DNA from: Mycobacterium sp. URHB0044
GTDB lineage: Bacteria > Actinomycetota > Actinomycetes > Mycobacteriales > Mycobacteriaceae
DNA length: 64,000 bases
NCBI RefSeq assembly: GCF_000620625.1
Contig: NZ_JIAW01000009.1
Location: forward strand, 202,597-266,596
Direction of reading: 5' to 3'
Position numbers and translations under genes: made by a program. Shown in pieces: positions 46,585 through 55,290 of the stretch (the first letter of the stretch is position 1; each line of letters begins with the position of its first letter). The notes beneath the pieces were generated by a model. That model was not told the origin of the DNA. It ran no database searches and worked only from the letters and a program-made list of their open reading frames with translations.

Positions 46585-48092
46585 CGCGCCCGGACGCTCA
46601 TCAGGTGATCGCGGCCGTCATCGACCCCGGTTCGTGGACGTCGTGGGACGGCGCGCTGCCCGACGTGGAGGCAAGCCCCGACTACGCCGACGAACTTTCA
46701 TGCGCGCGAACCAAGACGGGCCTCGACGAATCGGTGATCACCGGCGCGGCGACGATACGTGGCCACCGGGTAGCGATGGTCGTCTGTGAGTTCGGCTTTC
46801 TCGGCGGATCGATTGGCCTGGCCGCCGGCCATCGGCTCACCGAAGCGATCCGCCGGGCCACCGCCGAGCGGCTTCCCTTGCTGGCCCTGCCGACCTCGGG
46901 CGGCACCCGCATGCAGGAAGGCACGCGGGCGTTCCTGCAGATGGTGCGGATCACGGCGGCCGTCACCCGTCACAAGGCGGCACGTCTGCCCTACCTCGTC
47001 TACTTGCGCCACCCGACGACCGGCGGCGTGTTCGCGTCGTGGGGGTCGCTCGGGCACGTCACGTTCGCCGAACCGGGCGCGTTGATCGGCTTCTTGGGCC
47101 CGCGGGTGTACGAGGCACTCTATGGCGAACCGTTTCCCACGGGTGTGCAGACCTCCGAAAACCTCTACGACTGCGGACTGATCGACGCGGTGACGCCCCT
47201 CCCCGAGCTTGCCGGCATGGTGGACCGTGCTCTGTCCATCGTCGCGCGTCCGCCTCGTCCGATGCCCCCGCCGGCTCCCGTTGCCTCGTCTTCGGTGGAT
47301 ACCCCGGCATGGGATTCGGTGCTGGCCTCGCGCCATCCCGAGCGGCCAGGTATTCGCCAGCTTCTCCATCACGCAGCAGCGGACGTGTTGGCGCTCAATG
47401 GAACCGGGCAAGGCGAGAACGAGCCAGGGTTGGTGTTGGCGCTCACACGATTCGGCGGCGAGCCGTGCGTGCTGCTCGGTCAAGACCGGCACGGCCAAAC
47501 ACCGGAGGCGCCGCTGGGACCTGGCGCGCTCCGGCAATGCCGCCGCGGCATGCGACTGGCCGCCGAACTGGATCTTCCTCTGGTCACCGTCATCGACACC
47601 GCAGGCGCGGCGTTGTCACGGGAAGCCGAGGAAGGTGGATTGGCCGGCGAAATCGCCAGGTGCATCGCCGAAATGGTCACGCTCGAAGTCCCGACCATCT
47701 CGCTGATTCTCGGCCAGGGCACCGGTGGTGGAGCCCTCGCGCTGGTGCCTGCCGATCGCATTCTCACCGCACGCCATGGCTGGCTTTCTCCCCTTCCTCC
47801 CGAGGGGGCCAGCGCAATCCTGCACCACGACACGGAGCACGCAGCGGACATGGCGACCAGGCAGGGAGTCCGGTCCGCCGATCTTCTCAGCCACGGCATC
47901 GTCGACCGCATCATCCCCGAATATCCCGACGCTTCAATCGAACCCGAGTCGTTCTGCCTGCGCGCCGGCGCCGTACTCCGCGAAGAACTCGCAGCGCTCG
48001 GCACCGTCGACCACCGGCGCCGGCTCGCCGAGCGCGCTCGGCGATTCGACAGGATCGGCCAGGGGAATCCTGCGCTGGCAGTCGCCGGCTAG
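46581..48092 (+). CDS. Fused AccD/AccA-like carboxyltransferase, possible acyl-CoA decarboxylase
   Basis: A 503-residue protein with two crotonase-fold carboxyltransferase halves in one chain. The N-half (about 1-235) resembles AccD (TSGGTRMQEGTRAFLQM). The C-half (about 265-500) resembles AccA (VIDTAGAALS, GQGTGGGALALVPADR). The Cys4 zinc ribbon of bacterial AccD is absent. No biotin carboxylase or biotin carrier gene is nearby. The arrangement recalls the MdcD/MdcE subunits of biotin-independent malonate decarboxylase, so decarboxylation of the CoA ester made by the upstream enzyme is plausible. A biotin-dependent carboxylase using partners encoded elsewhere is the alternative. It ends 10 bases before the convergent isomerase gene. 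Confidence 0.78.
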   Translation: MTRPDAHQVIAAVIDPGSWTSWDGALPDVEASPDYADELSCARTKTGLDESVITGAATIRGHRVAMVVCEFGFLGGSIGLAAGHRLTEAIRRATAERLPLLALPTSGGTRMQEGTRAFLQMVRITAAVTRHKAARLPYLVYLRHPTTGGVFASWGSLGHVTFAEPGALIGFLGPRVYEALYGEPFPTGVQTSENLYDCGLIDAVTPLPELAGMVDRALSIVARPPRPMPPPAPVASSSVDTPAWDSVLASRHPERPGIRQLLHHAAADVLALNGTGQGENEPGLVLALTRFGGEPCVLLGQDRHGQTPEAPLGPGALRQCRRGMRLAAELDLPLVTVIDTAGAALSREAEEGGLAGEIARCIAEMVTLEVPTISLILGQGTGGGALALVPADRILTARHGWLSPLPPEGASAILHHDTEHAADMATRQGVRSADLLSHGIVDRIIPEYPDASIEPESFCLRAGAVLREELAALGTVDHRRRLAERARRFDRIGQGNPALAVAG

Positions 48093-48102
48093 TGCTACGG
48101 CC

Positions 48103-48981
48103 TCAGCGGTACTTGGCGACGTACTCGGTCATGGTGGCCAGCTGGTAGCGCGAAACGTCCTGAGCGTTCTCGTCTTCGGCGAAGACCGAGGACACCATGA
48201 CTGTGTCGGGCCGGTCGTAGAAGCCGATGCCCGCGAGGCCGGAGAAGAATTCGTCCCAGTCGACGTCGCCGTCGCCGACTTTGAGGTGCTGGTGGACCCG
48301 TGCCGGGTTGCCGGGCGGGTTGGTGATGTAGCGCAGGCCGTGGCTGCGGTGGTGGTCCATGGTGTCGGCGACGTGGACCAGCCGCAGCTTGTCACCGGCG
48401 GCCTTCATGATCTCGGTCATGTTGGCGCCCATGTGGAAGGTGTGACAGGCGACGTAGACCATGCCGATGTTCGGCGAGTTCACCCCGCGAATGATGCGCA
48501 CCGCTTCCAGGCCGTCTTCGACGAAGTCATCGGGATGCGGGTCGATCCGCACGTCGAGGCCTTCGCGTTCGAAGATCGGCAACAGCTCCTCCATCGACCG
48601 GAAGAACGCGCGCTCGGACTCCTCGGCCCGTTCGGGGCGCCCGGAGAATTCGGTGTTGATGACGTTGACGCCAAGGTCGACGGTGATCTGGATGACGCGT
48701 TTCCAGTTGCGTACCGCGGCTTCCCGGGCATCCTCGTCGGGACCCGACCACCGCAGCACCGGCAGCACCGAGGCAATGCCGACACCGGCATCCGAACAGG
48801 CCTTGCGGAACTTGGCCACCAGGTCATCGTCGGCGCGGGGGTGGTTGAAGAACGGAATGAAGTCCCGATGCGGGGTCAACTGCAGGTAGTCGTAGCCGAG
48901 ATCGGCGACTACGCGCGGGAATTCGAGTAGGTCATGGTCGTGATGAAAGGGCGTTGGGTCGAGCGCGATCTTCATCGTCAT
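48103..48981 (-). CDS. TIM-barrel sugar isomerase/epimerase, IolH-like
   Basis: A 292-residue xylose-isomerase-like TIM barrel. Metal-ligand candidates occur at the strand ends: INTEFSG, IDPHPDDF, VACHTFHMG and VHVADTMDHHR. It closely follows the pattern of actinobacterial IolH-type proteins in inositol clusters, whose reaction is not well defined. The start is ATG 48981 (a second Met follows two codons later), preceded by TGGAAAA. It is the last gene of the LacI-controlled operon. Confidence 0.75.
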   Translation of the reverse strand: MTMKIALDPTPFHHDHDLLEFPRVVADLGYDYLQLTPHRDFIPFFNHPRADDDLVAKFRKACSDAGVGIASVLPVLRWSGPDEDAREAAVRNWKRVIQITVDLGVNVINTEFSGRPERAEESERAFFRSMEELLPIFEREGLDVRIDPHPDDFVEDGLEAVRIIRGVNSPNIGMVYVACHTFHMGANMTEIMKAAGDKLRLVHVADTMDHHRSHGLRYITNPPGNPARVHQHLKVGDGDVDWDEFFSGLAGIGFYDRPDTVMVSSVFAEDENAQDVSRYQLATMTEYVAKYR

Positions 48982-49007
48982 CGTTTTCCATTCTGTCGGT
49001 GAGACAT

Positions 49008-50006
49008 TCAGCTGACGGGAGCGAAGTTGGCTGCTTTCAGGGTCTCGGCGGCGACCTGCAGCCCTTCGAGTTGGCCGAGTTCGGCGTCTTCGTGCTCGAT
49101 GTTGACCGCCATGTTCGGATCGACGCGCTCGAGCGCCTGCAGGAATCGTGCCCAGAACTCGGTGTCGTGGCCACGTCCCACCGCGACGAAGTCCCACGCC
49201 GAGTCCTCGGGCCATCTGTTCACGACGTGCCGTCCGCCGAGCCCGGTGGGATTCTCGCTCAGCGGGATTCGGGAGAACCGCTCGTCGAGGACACCGTAGA
49301 TCTTGCAGTTCTCGTTGATCCTGGTGTCCTTGGCGGCGGCGTGGAACACCAGCGGGCCCAACCACTCGATCGCGGCGATCGGGTCGATGCCCTGCCAGAA
49401 CAGGTGCGACGGGTCCATCTCGGCGCCGACATTGGTGGCACCGATCCGTTCGACGAGCCGTCGCAGCGTGGGTGGGTTGAACACGAGGTTCTGCGGGTGC
49501 ATCTCGATGGCGACCTGCACGCCGGTTTCGCGCGCCAGTGCATCGACCTCGCTCCAGTACGGCAGGGCGACCTCGTTCCACTGGTAGTCGAGGGAGTCGA
49601 GATAGCCCGAGTCCCAGGTGTTGACGTGCCATGCCGGCCATCGTCCGCCGGGGTGCGCCTGGGGCAGACCCGACATCGTCACCACGCGATCGACGCCGAG
49701 CAGGCCTGCGACGCGGATGGCCTTGCGTAGATCCTCGGCGTCCTCGGGGCCGACCTCGGGATCGGGGTGCAGCGGGTTGCCGTTGCAGTTGAGCCCGCTG
49801 ATCGACACCCCCGTGCCGTCGAACGTCGCGAGATACTCCGCGGGCGTGACCGCTCCGGACAGGAACTCGTCCACGGGCAGGTGCGGTGTAGCCAGGAAGC
49901 CGCCGGCGTTGATCTCGGCACCGGTCAAGCCCAACGAGGAGATGACCTCCAACGCCTCGCGCAGTGGCCTGTCGTGCAGGATGGCGGTGTAGACGCCAAG
50001 TTTCAT
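49008..50006 (-). CDS. TIM-barrel sugar phosphate isomerase/epimerase
   Basis: A 332-residue xylose-isomerase-like TIM barrel starting MKLGVYTAILHDRPL. Putative metal ligands are in AIEMHPQNLVF, GAEMDPSHLFW, VFHAAAKDT and VNIEHEDAE, an EDHE-type set. Such enzymes isomerise, epimerise or dehydrate keto sugars and inosose-like cyclitols. It is 26 bases from the next gene in a four-gene run with the IolE-like gene and transporter. The exact substrate is unknown. Confidence 0.8.
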   Translation of the reverse strand: MKLGVYTAILHDRPLREALEVISSLGLTGAEINAGGFLATPHLPVDEFLSGAVTPAEYLATFDGTGVSISGLNCNGNPLHPDPEVGPEDAEDLRKAIRVAGLLGVDRVVTMSGLPQAHPGGRWPAWHVNTWDSGYLDSLDYQWNEVALPYWSEVDALARETGVQVAIEMHPQNLVFNPPTLRRLVERIGATNVGAEMDPSHLFWQGIDPIAAIEWLGPLVFHAAAKDTRINENCKIYGVLDERFSRIPLSENPTGLGGRHVVNRWPEDSAWDFVAVGRGHDTEFWARFLQALERVDPNMAVNIEHEDAELGQLEGLQVAAETLKAANFAPVS

Positions 50007-50019
50007 CGCACGCAGTCCG

Positions 50020-50925
50020 TTAACTGAATCGGACCGACGGCACCCCGCAGGAGCCGAGGTAGCGGCGGGTGCGCTGGGCGATCGGCAGCGGGTTGTCGGG
50101 ATTGCAGGGGTACATGTCCTGTTCGACGATCGCGAACACGTCGATGCCGAGCTTCTCCACGGCGGCCAGAAGCGGTGGCATGTCGGGGATTCCGCGCGGC
50201 GGTTCGGTCATCGCGCCGAGGCGCACGGCCTCCCCGAACGGGAGATCTTCGGCTTCGACTTTGGCGCGCACGTCGGGGTCGACCTGTTTGAGGTGCAGAT
50301 AACCGATGCGTTCGGGGGCTCGTTGGATGATGGCGAGGTTGTCTCCCCCGCAGTAGGAGATGTGGCCGGTGTCCAGGCAGAGATTCACGAACTCGGTGTC
50401 GGTTCCGTCGAGGAAGCGGTACACGTTGTCTTCGGTGTCGACGTGACTGTCGGCATGCGGGTGGTATTGCGCACGCACGCCGTACTTCTCGTACATCGCC
50501 TTGCCGAGTTCGTTCACACCGTGCGTCTTCTTGCGCCACTGCTCGGTGGTGAGGGCGCGGTCCTCGAGAACGGCCCCCGTGGCCGGGTCGCGCCACATCT
50601 CGGGGATGACGACGACGTGCTTGCCGCCCGCCGCGGCGGTCAGCTTCGCGACGTCTTCGATCTGCTTCCACACCGCATCCCAGGCATCGTCCCGGTGCAA
50701 GTGCTCGAACACGGTGCCGGCCGACAACTTCAGGTTGCGAGCGGCCAGTTCGTCGGACAGCTGCGTCGGGTCGGTGGGCAGATAGCCGTAGGGCCCCAAT
50801 TCGATCCACTCGTAGCCCGCCTCGGCGACCTCGTCGAGGAAGCGGGTGTACGGCGTCTGCTGCGGGTCGTCGGGGAACCAGACTCCCCAGGAGTCGGGTG
50901 CCGTGCCAACGAGGATGGTGCTCAT
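50020..50925 (-). CDS. IolE-like TIM-barrel protein (inosose dehydratase family)
   Basis: A 301-residue protein. Its N-terminus (GTAPDSWGVWFPDDPQQTP) and WIELGPYGYLPTDP segment are typical of the IolE/IolI group of sugar isomerases and 2-keto-myo-inositol dehydratases. Metal-ligand candidates are in QYHPHADSHVDT, LDTGHISYCGGD, YLHLKQVD and IVEQDMYP. IolE dehydrates scyllo-inosose in inositol breakdown, but no inositol dehydrogenase is in this operon, so the role is family level only. Confidence 0.78.
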   Translation of the reverse strand: MSTILVGTAPDSWGVWFPDDPQQTPYTRFLDEVAEAGYEWIELGPYGYLPTDPTQLSDELAARNLKLSAGTVFEHLHRDDAWDAVWKQIEDVAKLTAAAGGKHVVVIPEMWRDPATGAVLEDRALTTEQWRKKTHGVNELGKAMYEKYGVRAQYHPHADSHVDTEDNVYRFLDGTDTEFVNLCLDTGHISYCGGDNLAIIQRAPERIGYLHLKQVDPDVRAKVEAEDLPFGEAVRLGAMTEPPRGIPDMPPLLAAVEKLGIDVFAIVEQDMYPCNPDNPLPIAQRTRRYLGSCGVPSVRFS

Positions 50926-50952
50926 GTCAGTGCTTTCAGTAGTGGGGTTGGG

Positions 50953-52368
50953 TCAGGCGGCAACGGTCGGGATCGGGGCCGTGCCATGTTCCTCGAAGCG
51001 TTCCTCGAGTTCTTCGAGCGTCGTGCCCTTGGTTTCGGGGACGAATCGCCGCACGAAGATCCACGATCCGATGTTGACCGCGACGAACAGCGCGAAGGTA
51101 CCCGTCGAGCCCAGTGCCGAGTTCAGCACGGGGAAGAGGAACGAGATGATGGCATTGGTGCACCACAACACGAAGACGGCGATGCCCATGGCGAAACCGC
51201 GGATGCTCAGCGGGAAGATCTCCGAGAGCAGCAGCCATACGCAGGTGCCGATGAACATCTGCACGAAGGCCACGAATGCCATCATGCACCCGAGGATCAC
51301 GTAACTGCGCATGGTGGATTCGGGGAGCAGGAAGGCCGCGGCGAGGAAGGCTTGAGATGCCGCGACGCCCGCGAATCCGATCAGCAGCATGGTCCGCCTG
51401 CCGACGAAGCCGAGCAGGACGATGCCGATGATGGTGGTCACCACGGACGTCACCCCGACGGCGATGGTGGCGACCAGCGAGGCACTGACGCCAAGCCCGC
51501 TCTGCTCGAGAATCGTTGGTGCGTAATAGTTGACGGTGTTGATGCCGGTGGCCTGCTGCACGATCGCCAGGCCGCAACCGATCAGCACGATCTGCCTGAT
51601 CCAGGGGACGTCGCGGATCACCGAGAACGGTGTGGTCGTCGTCTTGAGCATGTGAGCGGTGTGCTCGACGATCAAGGCGTACTCGGCGTCCGCCTCCTGC
51701 GGAGTGCGACTCAGCGCCAAGACCTTTCGGGCCTCGACCATCCGGCCCTTGACGCCGTACCAGCGGGGTGAGTCCGGCAGGACGAGCATGCCGAGCAGCA
51801 ACGCGATGGCCGGAACCGCCGCCACCGCGAGCATGGTGCGCCACACGTGCGGGTCCCGGATGAAGTGGTCGAGCAGGGCGTTCATGGCGAATGCGAGCAT
51901 CTGGCCCGTCACGATCATCAACTCGTTGATCGTCACCATCCGCCCGCGCCGATCCGCCGGCGCCATCTCGGCCAGGTACAGCGGGCAGGTGACCGCGGCG
52001 GCGCCGACACCCAGCCCCAAGATGATGCGGGCCGCGACCATGATCTGAACGTTGGGTGCCAGCGCACAGCCCAGGGCGCCGAGCAAGAAGAGCCCCGCGC
52101 ACAGCAGCAGAGTGCCCTTGCGCCCGACCCGGTCCGCAACGCGTCCACCGAACAACGCACCGAAGGCCGCGCCCGGGAAGAGCAGCGAGCTGACCACCGT
52201 CGCCTCACCGAACGCGGACAGCCCCAGGTCGTCCTTCATGTAGAGCAATGCACCGGAGATGACGCCGGTGTCATAGCCGAACAGCAGACCGCCCAGCGTC
52301 GCGATGACGGTGAGTCTGGTCAGGAAGCGGCCTGACGACGCCCCTGAGGGGACCGGTGTTGACGGCAT
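50953..52368 (-). CDS. MFS sugar/inositol transporter
   Basis: A 471-residue sugar-porter-family MFS protein with 12 membrane segments. Family signatures present: GGLLFGYDTGVISGAL (TM1), GRVADRVGRKG (loop 2-3), the PLYLAEMAP motif after TM4, PDSPRWYGVKGR after TM6, QQATGINTVNYYAP in TM7, and PETKG at the C-terminal end. It resembles bacterial inositol (IolT) and xylose/arabinose symporters. It is the first gene of the operon and lies divergent from the LacI regulator across a double palindrome. Confidence 0.88.
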   Translation of the reverse strand: MPSTPVPSGASSGRFLTRLTVIATLGGLLFGYDTGVISGALLYMKDDLGLSAFGEATVVSSLLFPGAAFGALFGGRVADRVGRKGTLLLCAGLFLLGALGCALAPNVQIMVAARIILGLGVGAAAVTCPLYLAEMAPADRRGRMVTINELMIVTGQMLAFAMNALLDHFIRDPHVWRTMLAVAAVPAIALLLGMLVLPDSPRWYGVKGRMVEARKVLALSRTPQEADAEYALIVEHTAHMLKTTTTPFSVIRDVPWIRQIVLIGCGLAIVQQATGINTVNYYAPTILEQSGLGVSASLVATIAVGVTSVVTTIIGIVLLGFVGRRTMLLIGFAGVAASQAFLAAAFLLPESTMRSYVILGCMMAFVAFVQMFIGTCVWLLLSEIFPLSIRGFAMGIAVFVLWCTNAIISFLFPVLNSALGSTGTFALFVAVNIGSWIFVRRFVPETKGTTLEELEERFEEHGTAPIPTVAA

Positions 52369-52404
52369 GGTGAACCTCGTTTCGGAACGTAGCCGAGTTG
52401 CGAT

Positions 52405-52431
52405 CTAACGCGCGTTAGTTACGCGCGTTAG
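52405..52431. promoter_or_regulatory. Tandem LacI-type operators in divergent promoter
   Basis: CTAACGCGCGTTAG (52405-52418) is a perfect 14-base palindrome with the central CG step typical of LacI-family operators. A second, slightly imperfect copy (TTACGCGCGTTAG, 52419-52431) lies 13 bases on, centre to centre. They sit between the transporter and regulator genes. Confidence 0.8.
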
Positions 52432-52451
52432 AGCTACTATGGGTGCAAGGC

Positions 52452-52472
52452 TGTGATGTGTCAACCATCACA
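52452..52472. repeat. Inverted repeat in the regulator leader
   Basis: TGTGATG and CATCACA, perfect 7-base arms around a 7-base spacer, lie 18 bases before the LacI-type gene start. It may be an extra operator or an mRNA hairpin just upstream of the strong ribosome site at 52476-52488. Confidence 0.5.
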
Positions 52473-52490
52473 TCCGGAGAGGAGGAGGCG

Positions 52491-53528
52491 ATGACACCGG
52501 GCGTATCGAGCTCTCGCCGACCGACCATGGCCGACGTCGCAGCTCGCGCAGGCGTTTCGCGGACACTGGTGTCGTTCATCCTCGACGGCAAGCCAGGAGC
52601 CAGCGACAGCACCCGGCAGCGGGTATTGGCGATCGCCGACGAGATCGGGTACCGACCCGACTCGGCGGCTCGACTACTGGCACTGGGTCGCAGCCGCACG
52701 CTCGGCGTGCTGATGGACGTGCGCCAACTCTTTCAGGCCGAACTCGTCACCGAGATCTACCCCGCGGCCGAAGGTGGTGGATACCAGGTGCTGTTGTCCG
52801 CCAATCTGACGGACCGCGAAGAGTCGGTGCCCATCGAGGCACTGCTCAGCCATCGCTGTGGTTGCCTCATTCTGCTGGGGCCCGGATCCGACACCGACTA
52901 CCTGCGCAGTCTCGCGACGCGCGTCCCCGTGGTGGTCGTCGGGCGCCGGCTGCCGGTCGACGCGGAGGGCGCCGGATCACATCTCGCGACCGTGCGCACC
53001 AACGACGCCAAGGGAATGCGGGAGGCAGTCCACTACCTCGTCGAGCTCGGCCACCGCGACATCCATCACGTGGACGGTGGCGATGACCCAGGGTCGGCCG
53101 ACCGGCGCCGCGCCTACCGCGCGGCGATGCGCAGCGTGGGCCTCACCGAGCACGCGAAAGTCATTGCCGGAGCACACAATGAGCAAGCGGGAGCCGCCGC
53201 GGCCCGCGCCATGCTCGCCGAACGTGAACTGCCGACGGCCGTCCTGGCCGGCAACGACCGCTGCGCACTGGGACTACTCGACGTGTTCACCCGCGCGGGC
53301 GTCGACGTGCCCGGCCAGCTGTCGTTGATCGGTTACGACGACAGCCGGTTGTCCGACAACCCCCGCATCGACCTCACCACCGTCCATCAGGACGCAGCGG
53401 GACTGGCCCGGCACGCCGTGCAACTGGCGGTCGAAATGCTCGAGGAGAAGCGCCGCGGCCCGACGGACGTCGTGCTCGAGCCCAAGCTGGTGGTCCGCGG
53501 AACCACGGCGAAACCACGGAGTGCGTAG
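52491..53528 (+). CDS. LacI-family transcriptional regulator
   Basis: A 345-residue repressor. The N-terminal HTH (TMADVAARAGVSRTLVSFIL, about residues 13-32) is followed by a hinge helix (SAARLLALGR) and a periplasmic-binding-like sugar domain with the conserved GYDDSRLSDNPRIDLTTV segment near 280. The ATG at 52491 follows an unusually strong purine-rich ribosome site (GGAGAGGAGGAGG), which rules out the longer upstream start. It is divergent from the sugar operon at 48103-52368, so local control through the palindromes at 52405-52431 is likely. The effector is probably a sugar or cyclitol. Confidence 0.9.
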   Translation: MTPGVSSSRRPTMADVAARAGVSRTLVSFILDGKPGASDSTRQRVLAIADEIGYRPDSAARLLALGRSRTLGVLMDVRQLFQAELVTEIYPAAEGGGYQVLLSANLTDREESVPIEALLSHRCGCLILLGPGSDTDYLRSLATRVPVVVVGRRLPVDAEGAGSHLATVRTNDAKGMREAVHYLVELGHRDIHHVDGGDDPGSADRRRAYRAAMRSVGLTEHAKVIAGAHNEQAGAAAARAMLAERELPTAVLAGNDRCALGLLDVFTRAGVDVPGQLSLIGYDDSRLSDNPRIDLTTVHQDAAGLARHAVQLAVEMLEEKRRGPTDVVLEPKLVVRGTTAKPRSA

Positions 53529-53542
53529 GCGACGCGCACTCC

Positions 53543-54313
53543 TCAATTCGGCGATTCCGGCCTCCGGACCGACCACCACTGCCGAAGAAGCCGTCGGCAC
53601 GTTGCGGCGACGAGGGGCTCGACACCGTCGAATCCGGCCCGCACCATCGCCGCCCCGGTGAAGTCCTGATCCGCGGTGTAGCCGTTGGGTACGACGATCG
53701 TCGCCAGCCCGGCCGCGTTGGCAGCGTGCAGACCGATCTGCGAATCCTCCACCGCCAGCGCGTTCGTCGGCGAGAGACCCAACTCGTCGAGCGCGCGCAG
53801 GTAGACCTCCGGATCGGGCTTCAATCGGCTGACGTCGTCCCCAGTAACGACGGTCTCGACGATTCCCCTATCCAGAATCTGACTCAGCAGCGGTTCCACC
53901 CACGCCCGCCGGCCCGTGGTCGCGATCGCGATGCGAATGCCGTCGTCGGCCAGGCTCGTCAACAGAGAGCGCAGACCAGGCCGCGGCATCAGGTCGCCCG
54001 CAAGCACCCGGTCACGGAACAACTCTGTCTTCGTCCGATGGACGTCGGCAGCCAAATCGTCTGACGCATCGCCGAATCCGCGCTCGCGCAAATGGGCCGC
54101 GATTCGACGCTGACCTCCCGCGATCTCGAGTAGCCGCCCATACTCGTCTGCATTCCACGTGATTTCGAGGCCGTGAATCGCAAACGCCTCGTTGAACGCC
54201 GGCCGGTGACCGTCGCGCTCGGTCTCCGCCAGTGTGCCGTCCACGTCGAAGATCACCGCAGCCAACACCGGACCGGTGCTACCCGCTGACTGCCCCTCCC
54301 ACCTCGAAGACAT
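53543..54313 (-). CDS. cbbY: CbbY-type HAD phosphatase
   Basis: A 256-residue HAD-superfamily phosphatase. Motif I FDVDGTLAETE, the cap sequence resembling CbbY (HRPAFNEAFAIHG ... GGQRRIAAHL), motif II ATTGRR, and motifs III/IV KPDPEVYLRAL and AVEDSQIGL are all present. CbbY enzymes dephosphorylate xylulose-1,5-bisphosphate, an inhibitory Rubisco by-product. It starts at ATG 54313 after GGGAGGAG, 11 bases downstream of the phosphoribulokinase stop, and is the last gene of a Calvin-cycle operon. A general sugar-phosphate phosphatase is the alternative. Confidence 0.82.
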   Translation of the reverse strand: MSSRWEGQSAGSTGPVLAAVIFDVDGTLAETERDGHRPAFNEAFAIHGLEITWNADEYGRLLEIAGGQRRIAAHLRERGFGDASDDLAADVHRTKTELFRDRVLAGDLMPRPGLRSLLTSLADDGIRIAIATTGRRAWVEPLLSQILDRGIVETVVTGDDVSRLKPDPEVYLRALDELGLSPTNALAVEDSQIGLHAANAAGLATIVVPNGYTADQDFTGAAMVRAGFDGVEPLVAATCRRLLRQWWSVRRPESPN

Positions 54314-54324
54314 GTGCTCCTCCC

Positions 54325-55266
54325 CTATCTCGGTCCACGCAACAGGTGGTGCAAGAGAATCATCTGGATGATGGCCAGCGGCGTGCTTCGGGTGCCAGCG
54401 GCGATCACTCCGAGACAGTCGGGCTCGTCGATGGCCGGGTCTCCCAGTTCACGCCACAGGATCTTCTCGGCGGACGTGTTCTCCTCCGTTGCGGCGTAAC
54501 CGTGGATGTGCAGGCTGTCGACAGGCCTGCCGTCGGTGTCGCGGGCGAGGCGAAGGTGAGCGGTTCGAGTTGATTCCCGCCGCAGGATTTCGGACAGATC
54601 CGGCTGGTGAATCGTCGGACGCAGCAACACCTCAGCCGAGAGCGGGGTACCGGGTGGATCGTCACGTGACGGGATCGGGCCGAATTCGACGACGATGTCG
54701 GCATGTGCTCGTTGCGGCTGCACGAAGGTGAGGTATTCGCCTTCGCCGGCTTCCAATTCGGCGGCAACCTGATCGCGTCCGTATCCGCGGACGGCAACGT
54801 CACGCTGCATCCTCCACTCGCGCCTGACGACTTCCGGCGTATCGAGGAAGACGGTGACGTCGAAGCACGCACGCGCCAACTTGGTGTGCAACGGCAAGAC
54901 GCCGTGCACGATGACGTAATCGTTGGGCTCGATGAGCTCTGGACGCGCCCGGCACCCGCTCGAGTGATCGTAGACCGGCTTGAGCACCGGTTGACCGATC
55001 GCGAGCAACTGCAGGTGCTGTTCGAGGATCGGAATGTAACTGCAGTCCGGATGCAGCGGAGTAAAGGACTTGCCCTGCCGCTCCACACGGTCGAACCGCT
55101 GATAGTCGTCAGTGGACACCGACACACAGCGGCCCGGCCCCAAGGCCTCGACCACACCGGAGGTGAGGGTCGTCTTGCCCGCCGCATTGCCACCGGCGAC
55201 GGCCAACATGACCGGACGGCGGCGCTCCCCGGCGGCCCGGCCGATTCGAATGCTCTTGTCGGGCAA
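54325..55266 (-). CDS. Phosphoribulokinase-type kinase
   Basis: A 313-residue P-loop kinase of the phosphoribulokinase/uridine-kinase family that would phosphorylate ribulose 5-phosphate to ribulose 1,5-bisphosphate. It shows P-loop GGNAAGKTT (Lys31), the STDDYQRFDR segment equivalent to the catalytic-base loop of class II enzymes, VYDHSSG, VIVHGVLPLH, and the RDVAVRGY loop. It resembles the plant/cyanobacterial-type pattern more than the classic proteobacterial class I enzyme. The TTG start at 55266 follows GGGAGTGGG. It lies between transketolase and CbbY, which supports a Calvin-cycle role. Confidence 0.85.
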   Translation of the reverse strand: MPDKSIRIGRAAGERRRPVMLAVAGGNAAGKTTLTSGVVEALGPGRCVSVSTDDYQRFDRVERQGKSFTPLHPDCSYIPILEQHLQLLAIGQPVLKPVYDHSSGCRARPELIEPNDYVIVHGVLPLHTKLARACFDVTVFLDTPEVVRREWRMQRDVAVRGYGRDQVAAELEAGEGEYLTFVQPQRAHADIVVEFGPIPSRDDPPGTPLSAEVLLRPTIHQPDLSEILRRESTRTAHLRLARDTDGRPVDSLHIHGYAATEENTSAEKILWRELGDPAIDEPDCLGVIAAGTRSTPLAIIQMILLHHLLRGPR

Positions 55267-55290
55267 GTCAGCCCACTCCCTCGCCGCCGG

